This document shows positions 7,957 through 17,757 of a stretch of DNA of 64,000 bases, piece after piece. Every line of letters begins with the position of its first letter. Positions within the stretch are counted from its first letter, which is position 1. Source of the stretch: CAYSCZ01 sp051155775 (lineage in GTDB: Bacteria > Bacteroidota > Bacteroidia > Cytophagales > Cyclobacteriaceae). The position numbers and the translations under genes are program-made. The stretch is from contig DAXETV010000005.1 of the NCBI GenBank assembly GCA_051155775.1, forward strand, positions 35,531 to 99,530, written 5' to 3'. The notes beneath the pieces were generated by a model. The model searched no databases and was not told the origin of the DNA. It saw only the letters and a list, made by a program, of their open reading frames with translations.

Positions 7957-8583
7957 ATGACTGCTGAATTCATAAAAATCCACCCAGATAATCCTCAAAT
8001 CAGTAAAATCAGAAAGATTGTAGAAATTCTTGAAAAAGGCGGATTGATAATATATCCAACTGACACAATTTATGGGTTGGGATGCAATATTTACGACCAA
8101 AAGGCAATAGAAAAGATTCAAATCATCAAGAATATTAAAGAAAAAGACCTCAGTCTTTCCTTTATATGCTATGATTTGAAACATGTTTCTCAGTTTGTGA
8201 AACTGGAAAATCCCATATTTAAGTTGATGAAACAAATCCTTCCTGGCCCCTACACATTTATCTTTAAAGCCAATAATCAGATACCCAAATTAATGCAGGC
8301 CAAGAAGAAAACCATCGGTATCAGGATTCCTGATAATCCTATCCCAAGAGAAGTTGTCAATCAATTGGGTAATCCTATAATTACGACTTCATTAAAACTT
8401 GAAGATGATGTACTAGAGTACCCTACAGATCCTGAAATCATCTATGATGAATATAAGAAGCTCGTTGATTTAGTTGTTGATGGAGGTCCGGGGGGTAACA
8501 TTCCCAGTACGGTTCTGGACTTCAGTAAGGAACAGATTGAAGTGATCAGGCAAGGCAAAGGAAATATCGATTTTTTAAAGTAG
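7957..8583 (+). CDS. L-threonylcarbamoyladenylate synthase (Sua5/YrdC/YciO family)
   Basis: A 208-residue YrdC-domain protein. The start of the domain, GGLIIYPTDTIYGLGCNIYD, and the later LPGPYTFIFKA, KKTIGIRIPDNPIPREV and PSTVLDFS segments are diagnostic. It condenses threonine, bicarbonate and ATP into threonylcarbamoyl-AMP for t6A37 in tRNAs reading ANN codons. It lacks the extra Sua5 C-terminal domain, and YciO-type paralogues share this length, so assignment to TsaC or YciO is not certain. The next gene begins 3 nt after its stop. Confidence 0.88.
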   Translation: MTAEFIKIHPDNPQISKIRKIVEILEKGGLIIYPTDTIYGLGCNIYDQKAIEKIQIIKNIKEKDLSLSFICYDLKHVSQFVKLENPIFKLMKQILPGPYTFIFKANNQIPKLMQAKKKTIGIRIPDNPIPREVVNQLGNPIITTSLKLEDDVLEYPTDPEIIYDEYKKLVDLVVDGGPGGNIPSTVLDFSKEQIEVIRQGKGNIDFLK

Positions 8584-8586
8584 GCA

Positions 8587-9204
8587 TTGAATCCCCTTCT
8601 TATCGAACCACATTATCTCCCAAGCCAGGCCTATATGGCACTTTTGATTAAGTATGACGAGATAATTATTAATGATACAGGCTGTTTTTTAAAACAAACC
8701 TATAGAAACAGGGCCGAGATATTGAGTGCTAATGGGATATTAAGAATTAGCATACCCGTTAGAAAGGATAATAATAGTATGCTAAAAGATATTAAAATTG
8801 ATAATTCTCATAAGTGGCGGAAAGATCATTGGGGGGCGATTCAGTCTTGTTATGGAAAATCTCCGTATTTTTACTATTATTCCGATCAATTAAAACAAGC
8901 CATCTTTGATGATGGTGAGTTATTAGTTGATTATCTTGTACGACTGCTGTCAATATGTCTTATTTCGCTTGGATCAAATAAAAAAATAAAATTTGCAAGC
9001 CAAACTGATATAAAAAGTCATGTACATGATTCTACCGACATTATTAGACCTCAAACTGATATTGAAAAGAATACTGGGGTTAAACAAATCAAATATCCAC
9101 AGATTTTTGGCAGTGAATTTGTGACTAATTTGAGTATTATTGATTTATTATTCTGCGAAGGTCCGAATTCCCTGAACATTATAAAGCAATCAAATAGACG
9201 ATGA
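8587..9204 (+). CDS. WbqC-family protein
   Basis: A 205-residue protein starting at a TTG (LLIEPHYLPSQAYMALLIKYD) with the WbqC-like pattern: early PHYLPS, DEIIINDTGCFLKQTYRNRAEIL, ISIPVRK, WRKDHWGAIQSCYGKSPYF, and a late LSIIDLLFCEGPNS. WbqC proteins are often found in surface-polysaccharide or amino-sugar biosynthesis loci; the reaction is not firmly known. Here it directly follows the YrdC gene (3 nt gap) rather than glycosyltransferases. The TTG start is chosen because no ATG precedes the conserved N-terminus. Confidence 0.82.
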   Translation: MNPLLIEPHYLPSQAYMALLIKYDEIIINDTGCFLKQTYRNRAEILSANGILRISIPVRKDNNSMLKDIKIDNSHKWRKDHWGAIQSCYGKSPYFYYYSDQLKQAIFDDGELLVDYLVRLLSICLISLGSNKKIKFASQTDIKSHVHDSTDIIRPQTDIEKNTGVKQIKYPQIFGSEFVTNLSIIDLLFCEGPNSLNIIKQSNRR

Positions 9205-9311
9205 TGAAAACAAATCAAAAACTTACTCCGTTTGTTTTTAAATATTAACTTGTTCTTTATAGCATTTACAGTATATTAAAATTATTTTTACTTAGGTTAG
9301 AAAAATTCCAC

Positions 9312-11843
9312 ATGGAAGCAAAATTTTCAAATAGAGTTAAAGAAGTAATATCACTCAGTCGCGAAGAGGCGTTAAGGCTGGGACATGATTATATTGGTAC
9401 AGAACATTTACTACTGGGCATTATCAGAGAGGGAGAGGGGGTTGCTGTTGGGTTGTTAAAGAAGTTAGGTGTCTCGATGGATGAATTGAGGAGGGCAGTT
9501 GAGCAAGCAACGAAAGGAACGGCCACAAGTAATGTAAAAAATCTAGCTAATATTCCCTTAACCAGGCAATCAGAAAAGGTACTAAAGATCACCTACCTTG
9601 AAGCAAAAATATTTAAGAGTCAATTGATTGGAACAGAACATTTATTATTATCAATTTTGAGAGACGAGGACAATTTGGCAACACAAATTTTAGACAAATT
9701 TGATGTGTCGTATGATGTGGTTAAAGAGCTACTTGAATATCAGAAAGAAAATCCACTGGCCACATCTGATACTGACGATGCTGATGAGGATTCTTCAAGA
9801 ATATTTGGAGGTTCCTCCTCAGGAAGGGAATCCGGTTCATCAAAAAGTACTGAAAAATCCAGAACACCGGTTTTAGATAACTTCGGAAGGGATTTGACAA
9901 GGCTTGCCGAAGATGATAAATTAGACCCGATTGTAGGTCGTGAGAAAGAAATTGAACGGGTTGCACAAATACTAAGTAGAAGAAAGAAAAACAATCCCAT
10001 CCTTATTGGAGAACCAGGCGTCGGTAAAACGGCCATAGCAGAAGGTTTGGCTCTGAGAATAATTCAGAAAAAAGTCTCAAGGGTTTTGTTTGGTAAGCGG
10101 GTCGTAACCCTTGATCTGGCAAGCCTCGTGGCAGGAACCAAATATAGAGGACAGTTTGAAGAAAGGATGAAGGCGGTGATGAATGAAATTGAAAAATCAC
10201 CTGAAGTAATATTATTCATCGATGAGTTACATACAATTGTTGGAGCAGGTGGTGCATCAGGATCCTTAGATGCGTCCAATATGTTTAAGCCAGCTTTAGC
10301 AAGAGGAGAAATCCAGTGTATTGGTGCTACCACTTTAGATGAATACAGACAATACATCGAAAAGGATGGAGCACTTGCCCGGCGGTTTCAAATGGTAATG
10401 GTGGATGCCACCACACCTGAAGAAACAGGCGAAATATTAAGAAATATAAAAGATAAATACGAAAATCATCATCACGTCAACTACACTGAAGATGCGCTCG
10501 AGGCATGTGTGGGCTTATCAGACAGATATGTTAGTGACCGCTACCTACCTGATAAAGCAATCGATGTTATGGACGAAGCTGGCGCCCGTGTTCATATAAA
10601 TAATATTAATGTACCTGATGAGATCGTAAAATTTGAAGAAAAAATCGAAGAAATTAAGAAAGAAAAGAACAGAGTTGTTAAGAGTCAAAAATATGAAGAG
10701 GCTGCTCAATTAAGGGATAAAGAAAAGAAACTTTTAGAGAAGTTGGAGCAGGCCAAAGCTAAATGGGAAGAAGAGACTAAAACGAAAAGATACACTGTTG
10801 AAGAAGAGAACGTGGCAGAGGTTATTGCCATGATGACAGGTATTCCGACCAAACGAATAGCCCAAAGTGAAAGCAAAAAATTGCTTAATATGAATGATGA
10901 GTTGATGAAGAAGGTAATCGGACAAGAAGAAGCAATAAGCAAGCTGGTAAAAGCTATACAAAGGACAAGGGTAGGATTAAAGGATCCTAAAAAACCTATA
11001 GGCACATTCATATTTTTAGGGCCCACAGGTGTTGGAAAAACAGAAATGGCCAAAGTATTATCGACTTATTTGTTTGATAAGGAGGATTCACTCATAAGAA
11101 TCGATATGAGTGAGTATATGGAAAAATTTTCAGTGTCTCGACTTGTTGGTGCACCTCCTGGCTATGTGGGTTATGAAGAAGGAGGCCAGTTAACTGAAAA
11201 AGTACGAAGAAAGCCATATTCGGTTGTTCTATTGGATGAGATTGAAAAGGCCCACCCGGATGTGTTTAACATACTCCTGCAAGTTTTGGATGACGGTATA
11301 CTAACAGATGGTTTGGGTAGAAGGGTGGATTTTAGAAATACCATTCTGATCATGACTTCAAATATTGGCGTAAGAGATCTGAAAGATTTCGGTGCAGGTA
11401 TTGGATTTTCACCTAAATCAAAATCAGATAATCAGGACGACATCATGAAATCGACTATACAAAATGCGCTTAAGAAAGCGTTTAGCCCTGAATTTTTAAA
11501 CAGACTTGATGATGTTATAATTTTTAACTCACTCGAAAGGGATCATATCCATAGTATTATCGATTTGAGTCTTGTGAAATTATTTAAAAGAATCAATGAG
11601 ATGGGCTATAACGTGGAGTTAACCGATAAAGCGAAAGATTTCTTATCAGATAAGGGTTATGATCCGCAGTTTGGCGCCCGTCCGTTAAACAGAGCAATAC
11701 AAAAATACTTAGAAGATGCAATAGCTGAAGAGATACTTAAAGATGATGTCCGGGAGGGTGATGTTATTATGGCTGACCATCAGGAGAATGAAGATGGTCT
11801 TACCATTACTGTTAAGAAGAAAAAAGAATTAGAACAGGAATAA
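9312..11843 (+). CDS. clpC: ATP-dependent Clp protease ATP-binding subunit ClpC
   Basis: An 843-residue class I Hsp100 unfoldase. It has a double Clp_N repeat (about 1-145), first AAA+ module with GEPGVGKTA (about 232-240) and the Walker B LFIDELHT, a short middle domain carrying a UVR-like helix (KYEEAAQLRDKEKKL, about 460-475), and second AAA+ module with LGPTGVGKTE (about 569-577) and LLDEIEKAHPDVFN. The short UVR-bearing middle domain separates it from ClpB. It feeds unfolded substrates to ClpP; clpS lies 6 kb upstream. A terminator follows. Confidence 0.96.
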   Translation: MEAKFSNRVKEVISLSREEALRLGHDYIGTEHLLLGIIREGEGVAVGLLKKLGVSMDELRRAVEQATKGTATSNVKNLANIPLTRQSEKVLKITYLEAKIFKSQLIGTEHLLLSILRDEDNLATQILDKFDVSYDVVKELLEYQKENPLATSDTDDADEDSSRIFGGSSSGRESGSSKSTEKSRTPVLDNFGRDLTRLAEDDKLDPIVGREKEIERVAQILSRRKKNNPILIGEPGVGKTAIAEGLALRIIQKKVSRVLFGKRVVTLDLASLVAGTKYRGQFEERMKAVMNEIEKSPEVILFIDELHTIVGAGGASGSLDASNMFKPALARGEIQCIGATTLDEYRQYIEKDGALARRFQMVMVDATTPEETGEILRNIKDKYENHHHVNYTEDALEACVGLSDRYVSDRYLPDKAIDVMDEAGARVHINNINVPDEIVKFEEKIEEIKKEKNRVVKSQKYEEAAQLRDKEKKLLEKLEQAKAKWEEETKTKRYTVEEENVAEVIAMMTGIPTKRIAQSESKKLLNMNDELMKKVIGQEEAISKLVKAIQRTRVGLKDPKKPIGTFIFLGPTGVGKTEMAKVLSTYLFDKEDSLIRIDMSEYMEKFSVSRLVGAPPGYVGYEEGGQLTEKVRRKPYSVVLLDEIEKAHPDVFNILLQVLDDGILTDGLGRRVDFRNTILIMTSNIGVRDLKDFGAGIGFSPKSKSDNQDDIMKSTIQNALKKAFSPEFLNRLDDVIIFNSLERDHIHSIIDLSLVKLFKRINEMGYNVELTDKAKDFLSDKGYDPQFGARPLNRAIQKYLEDAIAEEILKDDVREGDVIMADHQENEDGLTITVKKKKELEQE

Positions 11844-11863
11844 AAAACCTATAGTGTAATCAT

Positions 11864-11897
11864 AAAAAGCCCAATCTTTAATAGAGTGGGCTTTTTT
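11864..11897. terminator. Bidirectional terminator between clpC and the VWA-protein gene
   Basis: AAAAAGCCCA (11864-11873) pairs with TGGGCTTTTT (11887-11896); TCT/AGA extends the stem inward past one mismatch. A-rich on the left and T-rich on the right, it can terminate both convergent transcripts. Confidence 0.85.
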
Positions 11898-11898
11898 A

Positions 11899-13974
11899 TT
11901 AATAACTGCCCTGATATCTTCTGATCACCCATTCAGTAGTGATTAACAATAAGATCAAAAAGAACATCCACTTATAATATATCAATGGATTATACGCTTC
12001 GTTTGATTTAATTACTGATTTCGAATCCAATTCACCCAAGTCCTCTATTAGTTGGGTTATGTTTTCTGAGTTATAAAAGCTACCACCAGATTTCTGAGCC
12101 AGTCTTTTTAGTGCGCTATGCCTGGCAGTAAGTTCTAATGGTTCCAGTTGTAGCTCTGCCACACTAAAATTCCCCTGTGCTGTGTATTGATTGTTTTCAA
12201 ATGATGTTTTAGCAGAAAATTTGTAGACACCTTTTTTCTGTATCCTGAATTTAAACTGGTTTTCAAACGCTGTTGGAACGAATGAGTAATTATTGGGAAT
12301 ACCGTTTTCTCCTTCTATTACTATTTCCACTTCATTTCCATAAATATTTTCATAAATATCATTGTACAATTCAACATTAAAAATAATCTGCTCTCCTTGC
12401 TTATATTCGCTTTTCGTTGGGTAGAATTTAAATCTCCTGGCATCTTCTTTTAGGCTCAAATACTGAATAAGCTTACTAACCAACTCATCGAAAGCCTCAG
12501 TATTTTCATTTTCTGCATATTCCTGATGTTTCCAACGCCATAAGCCCGTACCCATAAGATATGCTTCTTTTGGTTTTTCATTCTTACTGACAATTAATAA
12601 AGGTTTTTGTGTGGTGATACTGCCCTTTTTTTGATAGAGTAATATTTCTCCTAAATTGTTCAATGTAAAATTTCCATAAGGCACTGTCATAGGCGGGTAT
12701 TTTTCAAAAGTTGACTGGCTGGTTTCACTCACTTTAAATCTTTTGAAAGAAGGATTATAGCTTGGAATTACCTGGTCTTTCTGTCTTCTTATCGCTTTGA
12801 AAGTGAACAAGTCGGTATCTGCAACATCAGAGTTATGGGCCTGATCAGAATCAATTAAAAATAAAAAGGAAGTATTTTTCTTTTTTAAAGATTGAATAAG
12901 GTTACCAAACTCTGCAGGTTGAGGATGCTTTTGATAAATAATGGCAACATCATAATCACTATCACTATGATCAGATATTTCAGGTATATATTGATCTATC
13001 AAATAGTTTTTGTTCTTCTCCAATGAGCTTTTTATGGCTTTTATGTCCGGATGGGGTGAGTTCGTGGCAATAAGAACCTTAACCGACCCTTCGAGGATCT
13101 CAAAGAAAATATCTTTTTTGTTATTTAAAGTTGTGAACTCTTTTTCGTCACTTGCTATTTCTACCGTATAATGCTTTAGCCCACTCTCTTTAGCATCCAA
13201 AAGAAAATCCACTTGTTGGTATCCTGATTTGTTTGGTTTTACTGACCTGGAGGCCAATTCTTTCCCATTAGCATCAAGGACCGTAATAGAGACATCTTTG
13301 GTAAACGCTCCTTCATTTAACAATTCAACATTCAAAGGATACTTATCTTTTTCAAATACAATCTTATTATAAAATACATTATTAATGGAAAGGTCCTTTT
13401 TTTGAATGGTGTCACCTAGGCCAACCGTATATAATTTATTGATTAATGGCGTATAGATTGGAGAAAGTCCTTTGTTGTAGATCCCATCGGATAGCAGCAC
13501 GATCGCTGAAATAGACTTTGATTCGAAGGATTCATCTACACTTGATAACAAACTGTAGAGATCACTTTCTTTTTCATCAAAACGCACTTCATCAATTTTA
13601 TTATAATTTCTTTTGAGGCCTTGTATAATGAGCTCATAATCAGAAGATAATGTTTCTTCCAGATTTTTGAGGTCAGACTTTATGGATTTGATTGCTATGG
13701 AGTCTATTGCCAAATTAATAGACTCTGAATCATCCACTGCCAGGATTAATTTAGGCTTTTCGACAGTTGAGAAGATGTTATTTATAATTGGGTTTAGTAA
13801 TAAGAAACAGATAATACCAACAGTTAAAAATCGTAGGCTAAATAATAATCTGTTAAGCCACAATGGCCAGTCCCGTTTAATTGAGTAAAGCAGGTATGCA
13901 TATACAAAAGCTATCAGCAGGCATAAAAGGATAAGCCATGGGGATACTTCTAACAGAATCTGGTTTGTATGCAT
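11899..13974 (-). CDS. VWA-domain membrane protein (BatA-like topology)
   Basis: A 691-residue protein with two N-terminal membrane segments (about 10-28 and 40-66), then a von Willebrand A-like domain with LILAVDDSESI giving the MIDAS DxSxS motif, and IVLLSDGIYNKG supplying the later Asp. A large extracytoplasmic region with beta-sandwich character follows (KYPLNVELLNEGAF, EIVIEGENGIPNNYSF), and the protein ends with a C-terminal membrane helix (WMFFLILLLITTEWVI) and a basic tail. This architecture is common in Bacteroidota beside or apart from bat operons. Function is unknown; a role in envelope protein interaction is inference. Confidence 0.75.
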   Translation of the reverse strand: MHTNQILLEVSPWLILLCLLIAFVYAYLLYSIKRDWPLWLNRLLFSLRFLTVGIICFLLLNPIINNIFSTVEKPKLILAVDDSESINLAIDSIAIKSIKSDLKNLEETLSSDYELIIQGLKRNYNKIDEVRFDEKESDLYSLLSSVDESFESKSISAIVLLSDGIYNKGLSPIYTPLINKLYTVGLGDTIQKKDLSINNVFYNKIVFEKDKYPLNVELLNEGAFTKDVSITVLDANGKELASRSVKPNKSGYQQVDFLLDAKESGLKHYTVEIASDEKEFTTLNNKKDIFFEILEGSVKVLIATNSPHPDIKAIKSSLEKNKNYLIDQYIPEISDHSDSDYDVAIIYQKHPQPAEFGNLIQSLKKKNTSFLFLIDSDQAHNSDVADTDLFTFKAIRRQKDQVIPSYNPSFKRFKVSETSQSTFEKYPPMTVPYGNFTLNNLGEILLYQKKGSITTQKPLLIVSKNEKPKEAYLMGTGLWRWKHQEYAENENTEAFDELVSKLIQYLSLKEDARRFKFYPTKSEYKQGEQIIFNVELYNDIYENIYGNEVEIVIEGENGIPNNYSFVPTAFENQFKFRIQKKGVYKFSAKTSFENNQYTAQGNFSVAELQLEPLELTARHSALKRLAQKSGGSFYNSENITQLIEDLGELDSKSVIKSNEAYNPLIYYKWMFFLILLLITTEWVIRRYQGSY

Positions 13975-14029
13975 TAATTAGTCGTTGACATTATAAAAAC
14001 GACAAAGTAAGGATTAGGATTGTTTTTAT

Positions 14030-14776
14030 TTATGTAAGTAAACCACCGTCTACCTGGATAACCTGTCCCGTGATATACTTCGAATCGTCAGAAGCCAGAA
14101 AGATACAGCAATTTGCTACATCTTCTGGTGTACCAGCCTTTTTTAATGGTATACTGTCAGTCCAGTTTTTCAATGTCTTTTCATCCAGCTGCTCAGTCAT
14201 TTCTGTTTCTATAAATCCCGGTGCCACCGCATTACACCGAACATTTCTGGATCCAAGTTCAAGGGCTACGGATTTAGTAAATCCGATTATTCCTGCTTTT
14301 GATGCGGCATAATTGGACTGACCGGCATTGCCTTTGATTCCTACAATAGAGGTTATGTTAATTATTGAACCTCTTTTCAATTTCATAAAATTTTTAGTTG
14401 AGGCCCTAACTGTATTGAAACAGGATTTCAGGTTAACATCAATGACCTTGTCCCACATTTCTTCATTAAGCCTGAGCAATAGATTATCTTTTGTTATACC
14501 TGCATTATTTATTAGGATATCTATTTTACCAAAATCATTGATTACCTGGTTGATCAGTTGTTCTGCTTGTGAGTAATCGGATGCATCAGACTGGTAGGCT
14601 TTCACCCTGGAATTAAAGTTAGATAGTTCATTTTCAAGGTTTTTAGCATTCTCAGGGCTGCTAAGGTAGGTAAAAGCTAAAGCAGAGCCTTCTTCTGCCA
14701 GTTTTGTTGCTATTGATTTACCTATTCCTTTTGATGCCCCGGTGACTAATGTAACTTTTCCGTCCAGTATGCCCAT
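14030..14776 (-). CDS. fabG: 3-oxoacyl-[acyl-carrier-protein] reductase FabG
   Basis: A 248-residue classical SDR starting MGILDGKVTLVTGASKGIG. I prefer this Met over the one 21 nt upstream because it fits the usual FabG N-terminus. TGASKGIG, the NNAGIT segment, the catalytic INITSIVG serine, and YAASK (Tyr and Lys of the catalytic pair) are all intact, followed by NAVAPGFIETEMT. It reduces beta-ketoacyl-ACP with NADPH in fatty-acid elongation. No other fab gene is adjacent, so a dedicated SDR paralogue is possible, but overall similarity to FabG is strong. Confidence 0.9.
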   Translation of the reverse strand: MGILDGKVTLVTGASKGIGKSIATKLAEEGSALAFTYLSSPENAKNLENELSNFNSRVKAYQSDASDYSQAEQLINQVINDFGKIDILINNAGITKDNLLLRLNEEMWDKVIDVNLKSCFNTVRASTKNFMKLKRGSIINITSIVGIKGNAGQSNYAASKAGIIGFTKSVALELGSRNVRCNAVAPGFIETEMTEQLDEKTLKNWTDSIPLKKAGTPEDVANCCIFLASDDSKYITGQVIQVDGGLLT

Positions 14777-14906
14777 ATTGTTATAATTATATTCCAAAAA
14801 ACATTCGAAATTAACATACTATATTAACTATTAAAATAAATATGTTCTCGGCATCCAAACCATAACACATTTATTGTAATTATAGAAGATAATCATCAGG
14901 CTTCAT

Positions 14907-14914
14907 TATTTTTG
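14907..14914 (+). promoter_or_regulatory. Possible -7 box (TATTTTTG) for lpd
   Basis: TATTTTTG lies 29 nt before the lpd ATG and fits TAnnTTTG. No -33 TTTG at 19-20 nt is seen, so support is partial. Confidence 0.35.
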
Positions 14915-14942
14915 TTCGGTTTAAGTAAAAAGCATCCAAGTT

Positions 14943-16337
14943 ATGTCTTCAAAATTTGATCTAATCGTTATAGGAAGTGGCCCGGGAGGTTATGTGGCTG
15001 CAATAAGGGCCTCACAGTTGGGTATGAAAGTAGCCGTAGTTGAGAAGGAAGAACTCGGGGGGATTTGCCTTAACTGGGGTTGTATCCCCACCAAAGCATT
15101 ACTAAAAAGTGCACAGGTTTATGACTATATCAATCATGCAGCTGATTATGGTATAAAAGTTGGTGATTCGCAGGTTGATTTTGACGGCATGGTAAAAAGA
15201 AGCAGGGATGTAGCAGGTGGAATGAGTAAGGGGGTTCAGTTTTTATTTAAAAAAAATAAAATCGAAACCTTAAGGGGCCATGGCAAGCTTGTTGGGAATA
15301 ATAAAGTTGAAGTTTCGGACCAGAAAGGCGAATGGAAAGTTTATGAAGCAAACCATATTATTATTGCTACAGGAGGTAGATCCAGGGAATTACCTCACAT
15401 TAAAATAGATAATAAGAAGATTATTGGTTATCGGAAAGCCATGGTAATGGAGAAGCAACCCAAATCCATGGTGATAATTGGTTCCGGGGCCATAGGCTCT
15501 GAATTTGCTTACTTCTACAATTCCATAGGAACTGAAGTAACGCTCGTTGAATTCATGCCGAAGATTGTTCCTGTAGAGGATGATGAGGTTAGTAAACAGT
15601 TGGAAAGAAGTTTCAAAAAGTCTGGAATTAATGTGATGGTAAATTCTGAGGTGACTGCTGTGGATGCTACGGGTGAATCCTGTAATGTGACCATAAAAAC
15701 AAAAAAAGGTGAAGAGAAAGTAGAATGTGATGTGGTATTATCAGCCGTAGGAATAGCTACCAATCTTGAGGATCTCGGGCTGGATAAATTGGGTATTAAA
15801 ACTGAAAAAGGGAAGGTAGTGATCGATGATTTTTATAAAACGAACATACCGAATGTCTATGCAATTGGTGATATTGTGAAAGGCCCTGCATTAGCTCATG
15901 TGGCTTCTGCTGAAGGAATCATATGTGTTGAAAAGATTGCCGGAATGACTCCGGAACCATTAGACTATAATAACTTACCGGGATGCACTTATTGCCAGCC
16001 AGAGGTTGCTTCTGTTGGATATACTGAGAAATCAGCCAGGGAGGCAGGGTATGATATAAAAGTGGGAAAATTTCCATTTTCTGCATCAGGTAAGGCCAGT
16101 GCTGCTGGCGCAAAAGAAGGGTTTGTAAAAGTTATATTTGATGCTAAGTATGGCGAATGGCTGGGTTGCCATATGATAGGATATAATGTTACAGAGATGA
16201 TCGCAGAAGTAGTTTCAGCCAGGAAGCTGGAAACCACAGGCCATGAAATTATTAAATCTGTTCATCCGCATCCCACCATGTCCGAGGCTGTTATGGAAGC
16301 AGCCGCCGCAGCTTATGATGAGGTGATTCATCTTTAA
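14943..16337 (+). CDS. lpdA: Dihydrolipoyl dehydrogenase (E3)
   Basis: A 464-residue flavoprotein disulfide reductase. FAD-binding GSGPGGYVAAIRA is near the start, the redox-active pair sits in GGICLNWGCIPTKALL, the NAD-binding IIGSGAIGSEFAYFY follows, then NVYAIGDIVKGPALAHVA, and the C-terminal HPHPTMSEAVMEA provides the catalytic His-Glu dyad. It reoxidises lipoamide in pyruvate, 2-oxoglutarate, branched-chain dehydrogenase or glycine cleavage complexes. No E1 or E2 gene is adjacent, so which complex it serves cannot be read here. sucD follows convergently. Confidence 0.96.
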   Translation: MSSKFDLIVIGSGPGGYVAAIRASQLGMKVAVVEKEELGGICLNWGCIPTKALLKSAQVYDYINHAADYGIKVGDSQVDFDGMVKRSRDVAGGMSKGVQFLFKKNKIETLRGHGKLVGNNKVEVSDQKGEWKVYEANHIIIATGGRSRELPHIKIDNKKIIGYRKAMVMEKQPKSMVIIGSGAIGSEFAYFYNSIGTEVTLVEFMPKIVPVEDDEVSKQLERSFKKSGINVMVNSEVTAVDATGESCNVTIKTKKGEEKVECDVVLSAVGIATNLEDLGLDKLGIKTEKGKVVIDDFYKTNIPNVYAIGDIVKGPALAHVASAEGIICVEKIAGMTPEPLDYNNLPGCTYCQPEVASVGYTEKSAREAGYDIKVGKFPFSASGKASAAGAKEGFVKVIFDAKYGEWLGCHMIGYNVTEMIAEVVSARKLETTGHEIIKSVHPHPTMSEAVMEAAAAAYDEVIHL

Positions 16338-16363
16338 TTTGAACTATTGGGTAGATTGTATTG

Positions 16364-17242
16364 CTAATTGTCGTTTAGCGCTCCAGCCATAGTTTCGCCT
16401 ATTTCAGCAGGGGAATGGACTACCAGCAGTCCACATTCATCCATTATCTTCATTTTAGCTTCTGCCGTATCGTCCGATCCACCGATTATAGCTCCTGCAT
16501 GTCCCATTCTTCGACCAGGAGGTGCTGTTTGGCCGGCAATAAAACCAACTACTGGTTTTTTATTTCCACCTTCATGTATCCATTTAGCGGCATCAGCTTC
16601 ATATTGACCACCTATCTCACCAATCAGAATGATACCATCTGTTTCTTCATCATTCATCAATAACTCAACAGCCTCCTTTGTGGAAGTGCCAATTATAGGG
16701 TCTCCGCCAATACCAATCGCAGTTGAGATGCCTAGACCTGCTTTGGCAATCTGATCAGCAGCTTCGTAGGTGAGTGTTCCTGATTTAGAAACTAACCCCA
16801 CTTTGCCTTTTTTGAAAACAAACCCCGGCATTATACCCACTTTAGCTTCCTCAGGAGTAATAACTCCCGGACAATTAGGGCCAACTAAAACCACGCCTCT
16901 TTCCTTGACATATTTTTTTGCAATAATCATATCCTTGGTTGGGATCCCTTCAGTTATTGTAATAATAACTTTTATCCCTGAGTCAGCAGCTTCTATGATG
17001 GCATCAGAAGCAAACGCCGGAGGAACGAAAATAATGGATACATCTGCACCGGTTATTTCTACTGCTTCTTTAACGGTATTAAAAACAGGCTTGTCCAGGT
17101 GATGCTGGCCACCTTTACCTGGAGTAACTCCCCCAACGACATTGGTACCATATTCTATCATTTGGGTTGCATGGAAAGTGCCTTCAGAACCTGTGAAACC
17201 TTGAACAATTACTTTGGAGTTTTTATTGACTAGTACACTCAT
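16364..17242 (-). CDS. sucD: Succinyl-CoA ligase (ADP-forming) subunit alpha
   Basis: A 292-residue SucD. The CoA-binding N-terminus carries VIVQGFTGSEGTFHA and VVGGVTPGKGG, followed by GPNCPGVITP, SKSGTLTYEAADQI and the phosphohistidine segment GRRMGHAGAIIGG. With SucC it makes ATP or GTP from succinyl-CoA in the TCA cycle. The beta subunit is not encoded next to it, which is common in Bacteroidota. Confidence 0.97.
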   Translation of the reverse strand: MSVLVNKNSKVIVQGFTGSEGTFHATQMIEYGTNVVGGVTPGKGGQHHLDKPVFNTVKEAVEITGADVSIIFVPPAFASDAIIEAADSGIKVIITITEGIPTKDMIIAKKYVKERGVVLVGPNCPGVITPEEAKVGIMPGFVFKKGKVGLVSKSGTLTYEAADQIAKAGLGISTAIGIGGDPIIGTSTKEAVELLMNDEETDGIILIGEIGGQYEADAAKWIHEGGNKKPVVGFIAGQTAPPGRRMGHAGAIIGGSDDTAEAKMKIMDECGLLVVHSPAEIGETMAGALNDN

Positions 17243-17274
17243 TGTTTATTTTTGATCATTATTTGCTTAGCAAG

Positions 17275-17757
17275 TTAATCTATTAAAATATATTCATCAA
17301 CGAATTCCCTAAGGCAGGCATGGCCTCCACTTGATTTTAAAACGATGTCAGCAGATTTTTTAACTTTTTTTACTGAATCATAGGGGCATACGGATATGCC
17401 AACACTTTCCATAACCACTAAATCATTTACATCGTCCCCAAGGTAGGCAATTTGATCTAATGATAATCTTAATTCCTTGATCCATTGATCCAATATTTCG
17501 TTTTTAGGCTGCATTCCGACATAGCAATGCCTTATTCCTAACATCTTAGCCCTTGTTTTAACCATCTCAGCAGAATAGCTATGACTAATCATCCCGAAGT
17601 GGTATCCATTTTTAATCAGCAATTTCGCTCCCATGCCATCTTTGGTATTAAATTTCTTGAATTGTTGACCATCTTCTCCAATGTATACACCCCCATCAGT
17701 TAAGGTTCCATCCACATCCGCTATCACCATTCTTATCTTTTTTAATGCCGTTTCCAT
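17275..17757 (-). CDS. kdsC: 3-deoxy-D-manno-octulosonate 8-phosphate phosphatase (KdsC, HAD type)
   Basis: A 160-residue HAD phosphatase without a large cap domain. IADVDGTLTDGG provides the nucleophile and acid Asp residues (14 and 16), TKDGMGAKLLIKNG and YVGMQPKNEILDQW match KdsC, and LGDDVNDLVVM is HAD motif 4. KdsC releases phosphate from KDO-8-P to give KDO for lipid A-core. Its ATG directly abuts the stop of the DAHP-synthase gene (TAA-ATG), placing it third in an operon with that gene and the epimerase-CBS fusion. A related specificity, such as a nine-carbon keto acid phosphate, is possible. Confidence 0.9.
   Translation of the reverse strand: METALKKIRMVIADVDGTLTDGGVYIGEDGQQFKKFNTKDGMGAKLLIKNGYHFGMISHSYSAEMVKTRAKMLGIRHCYVGMQPKNEILDQWIKELRLSLDQIAYLGDDVNDLVVMESVGISVCPYDSVKKVKKSADIVLKSSGGHACLREFVDEYILID

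Noticed and set aside
9389..11353. Many antisense frames over clpC
   Set aside because: They mirror the codon bias of the coding strand of clpC and carry no known motif.
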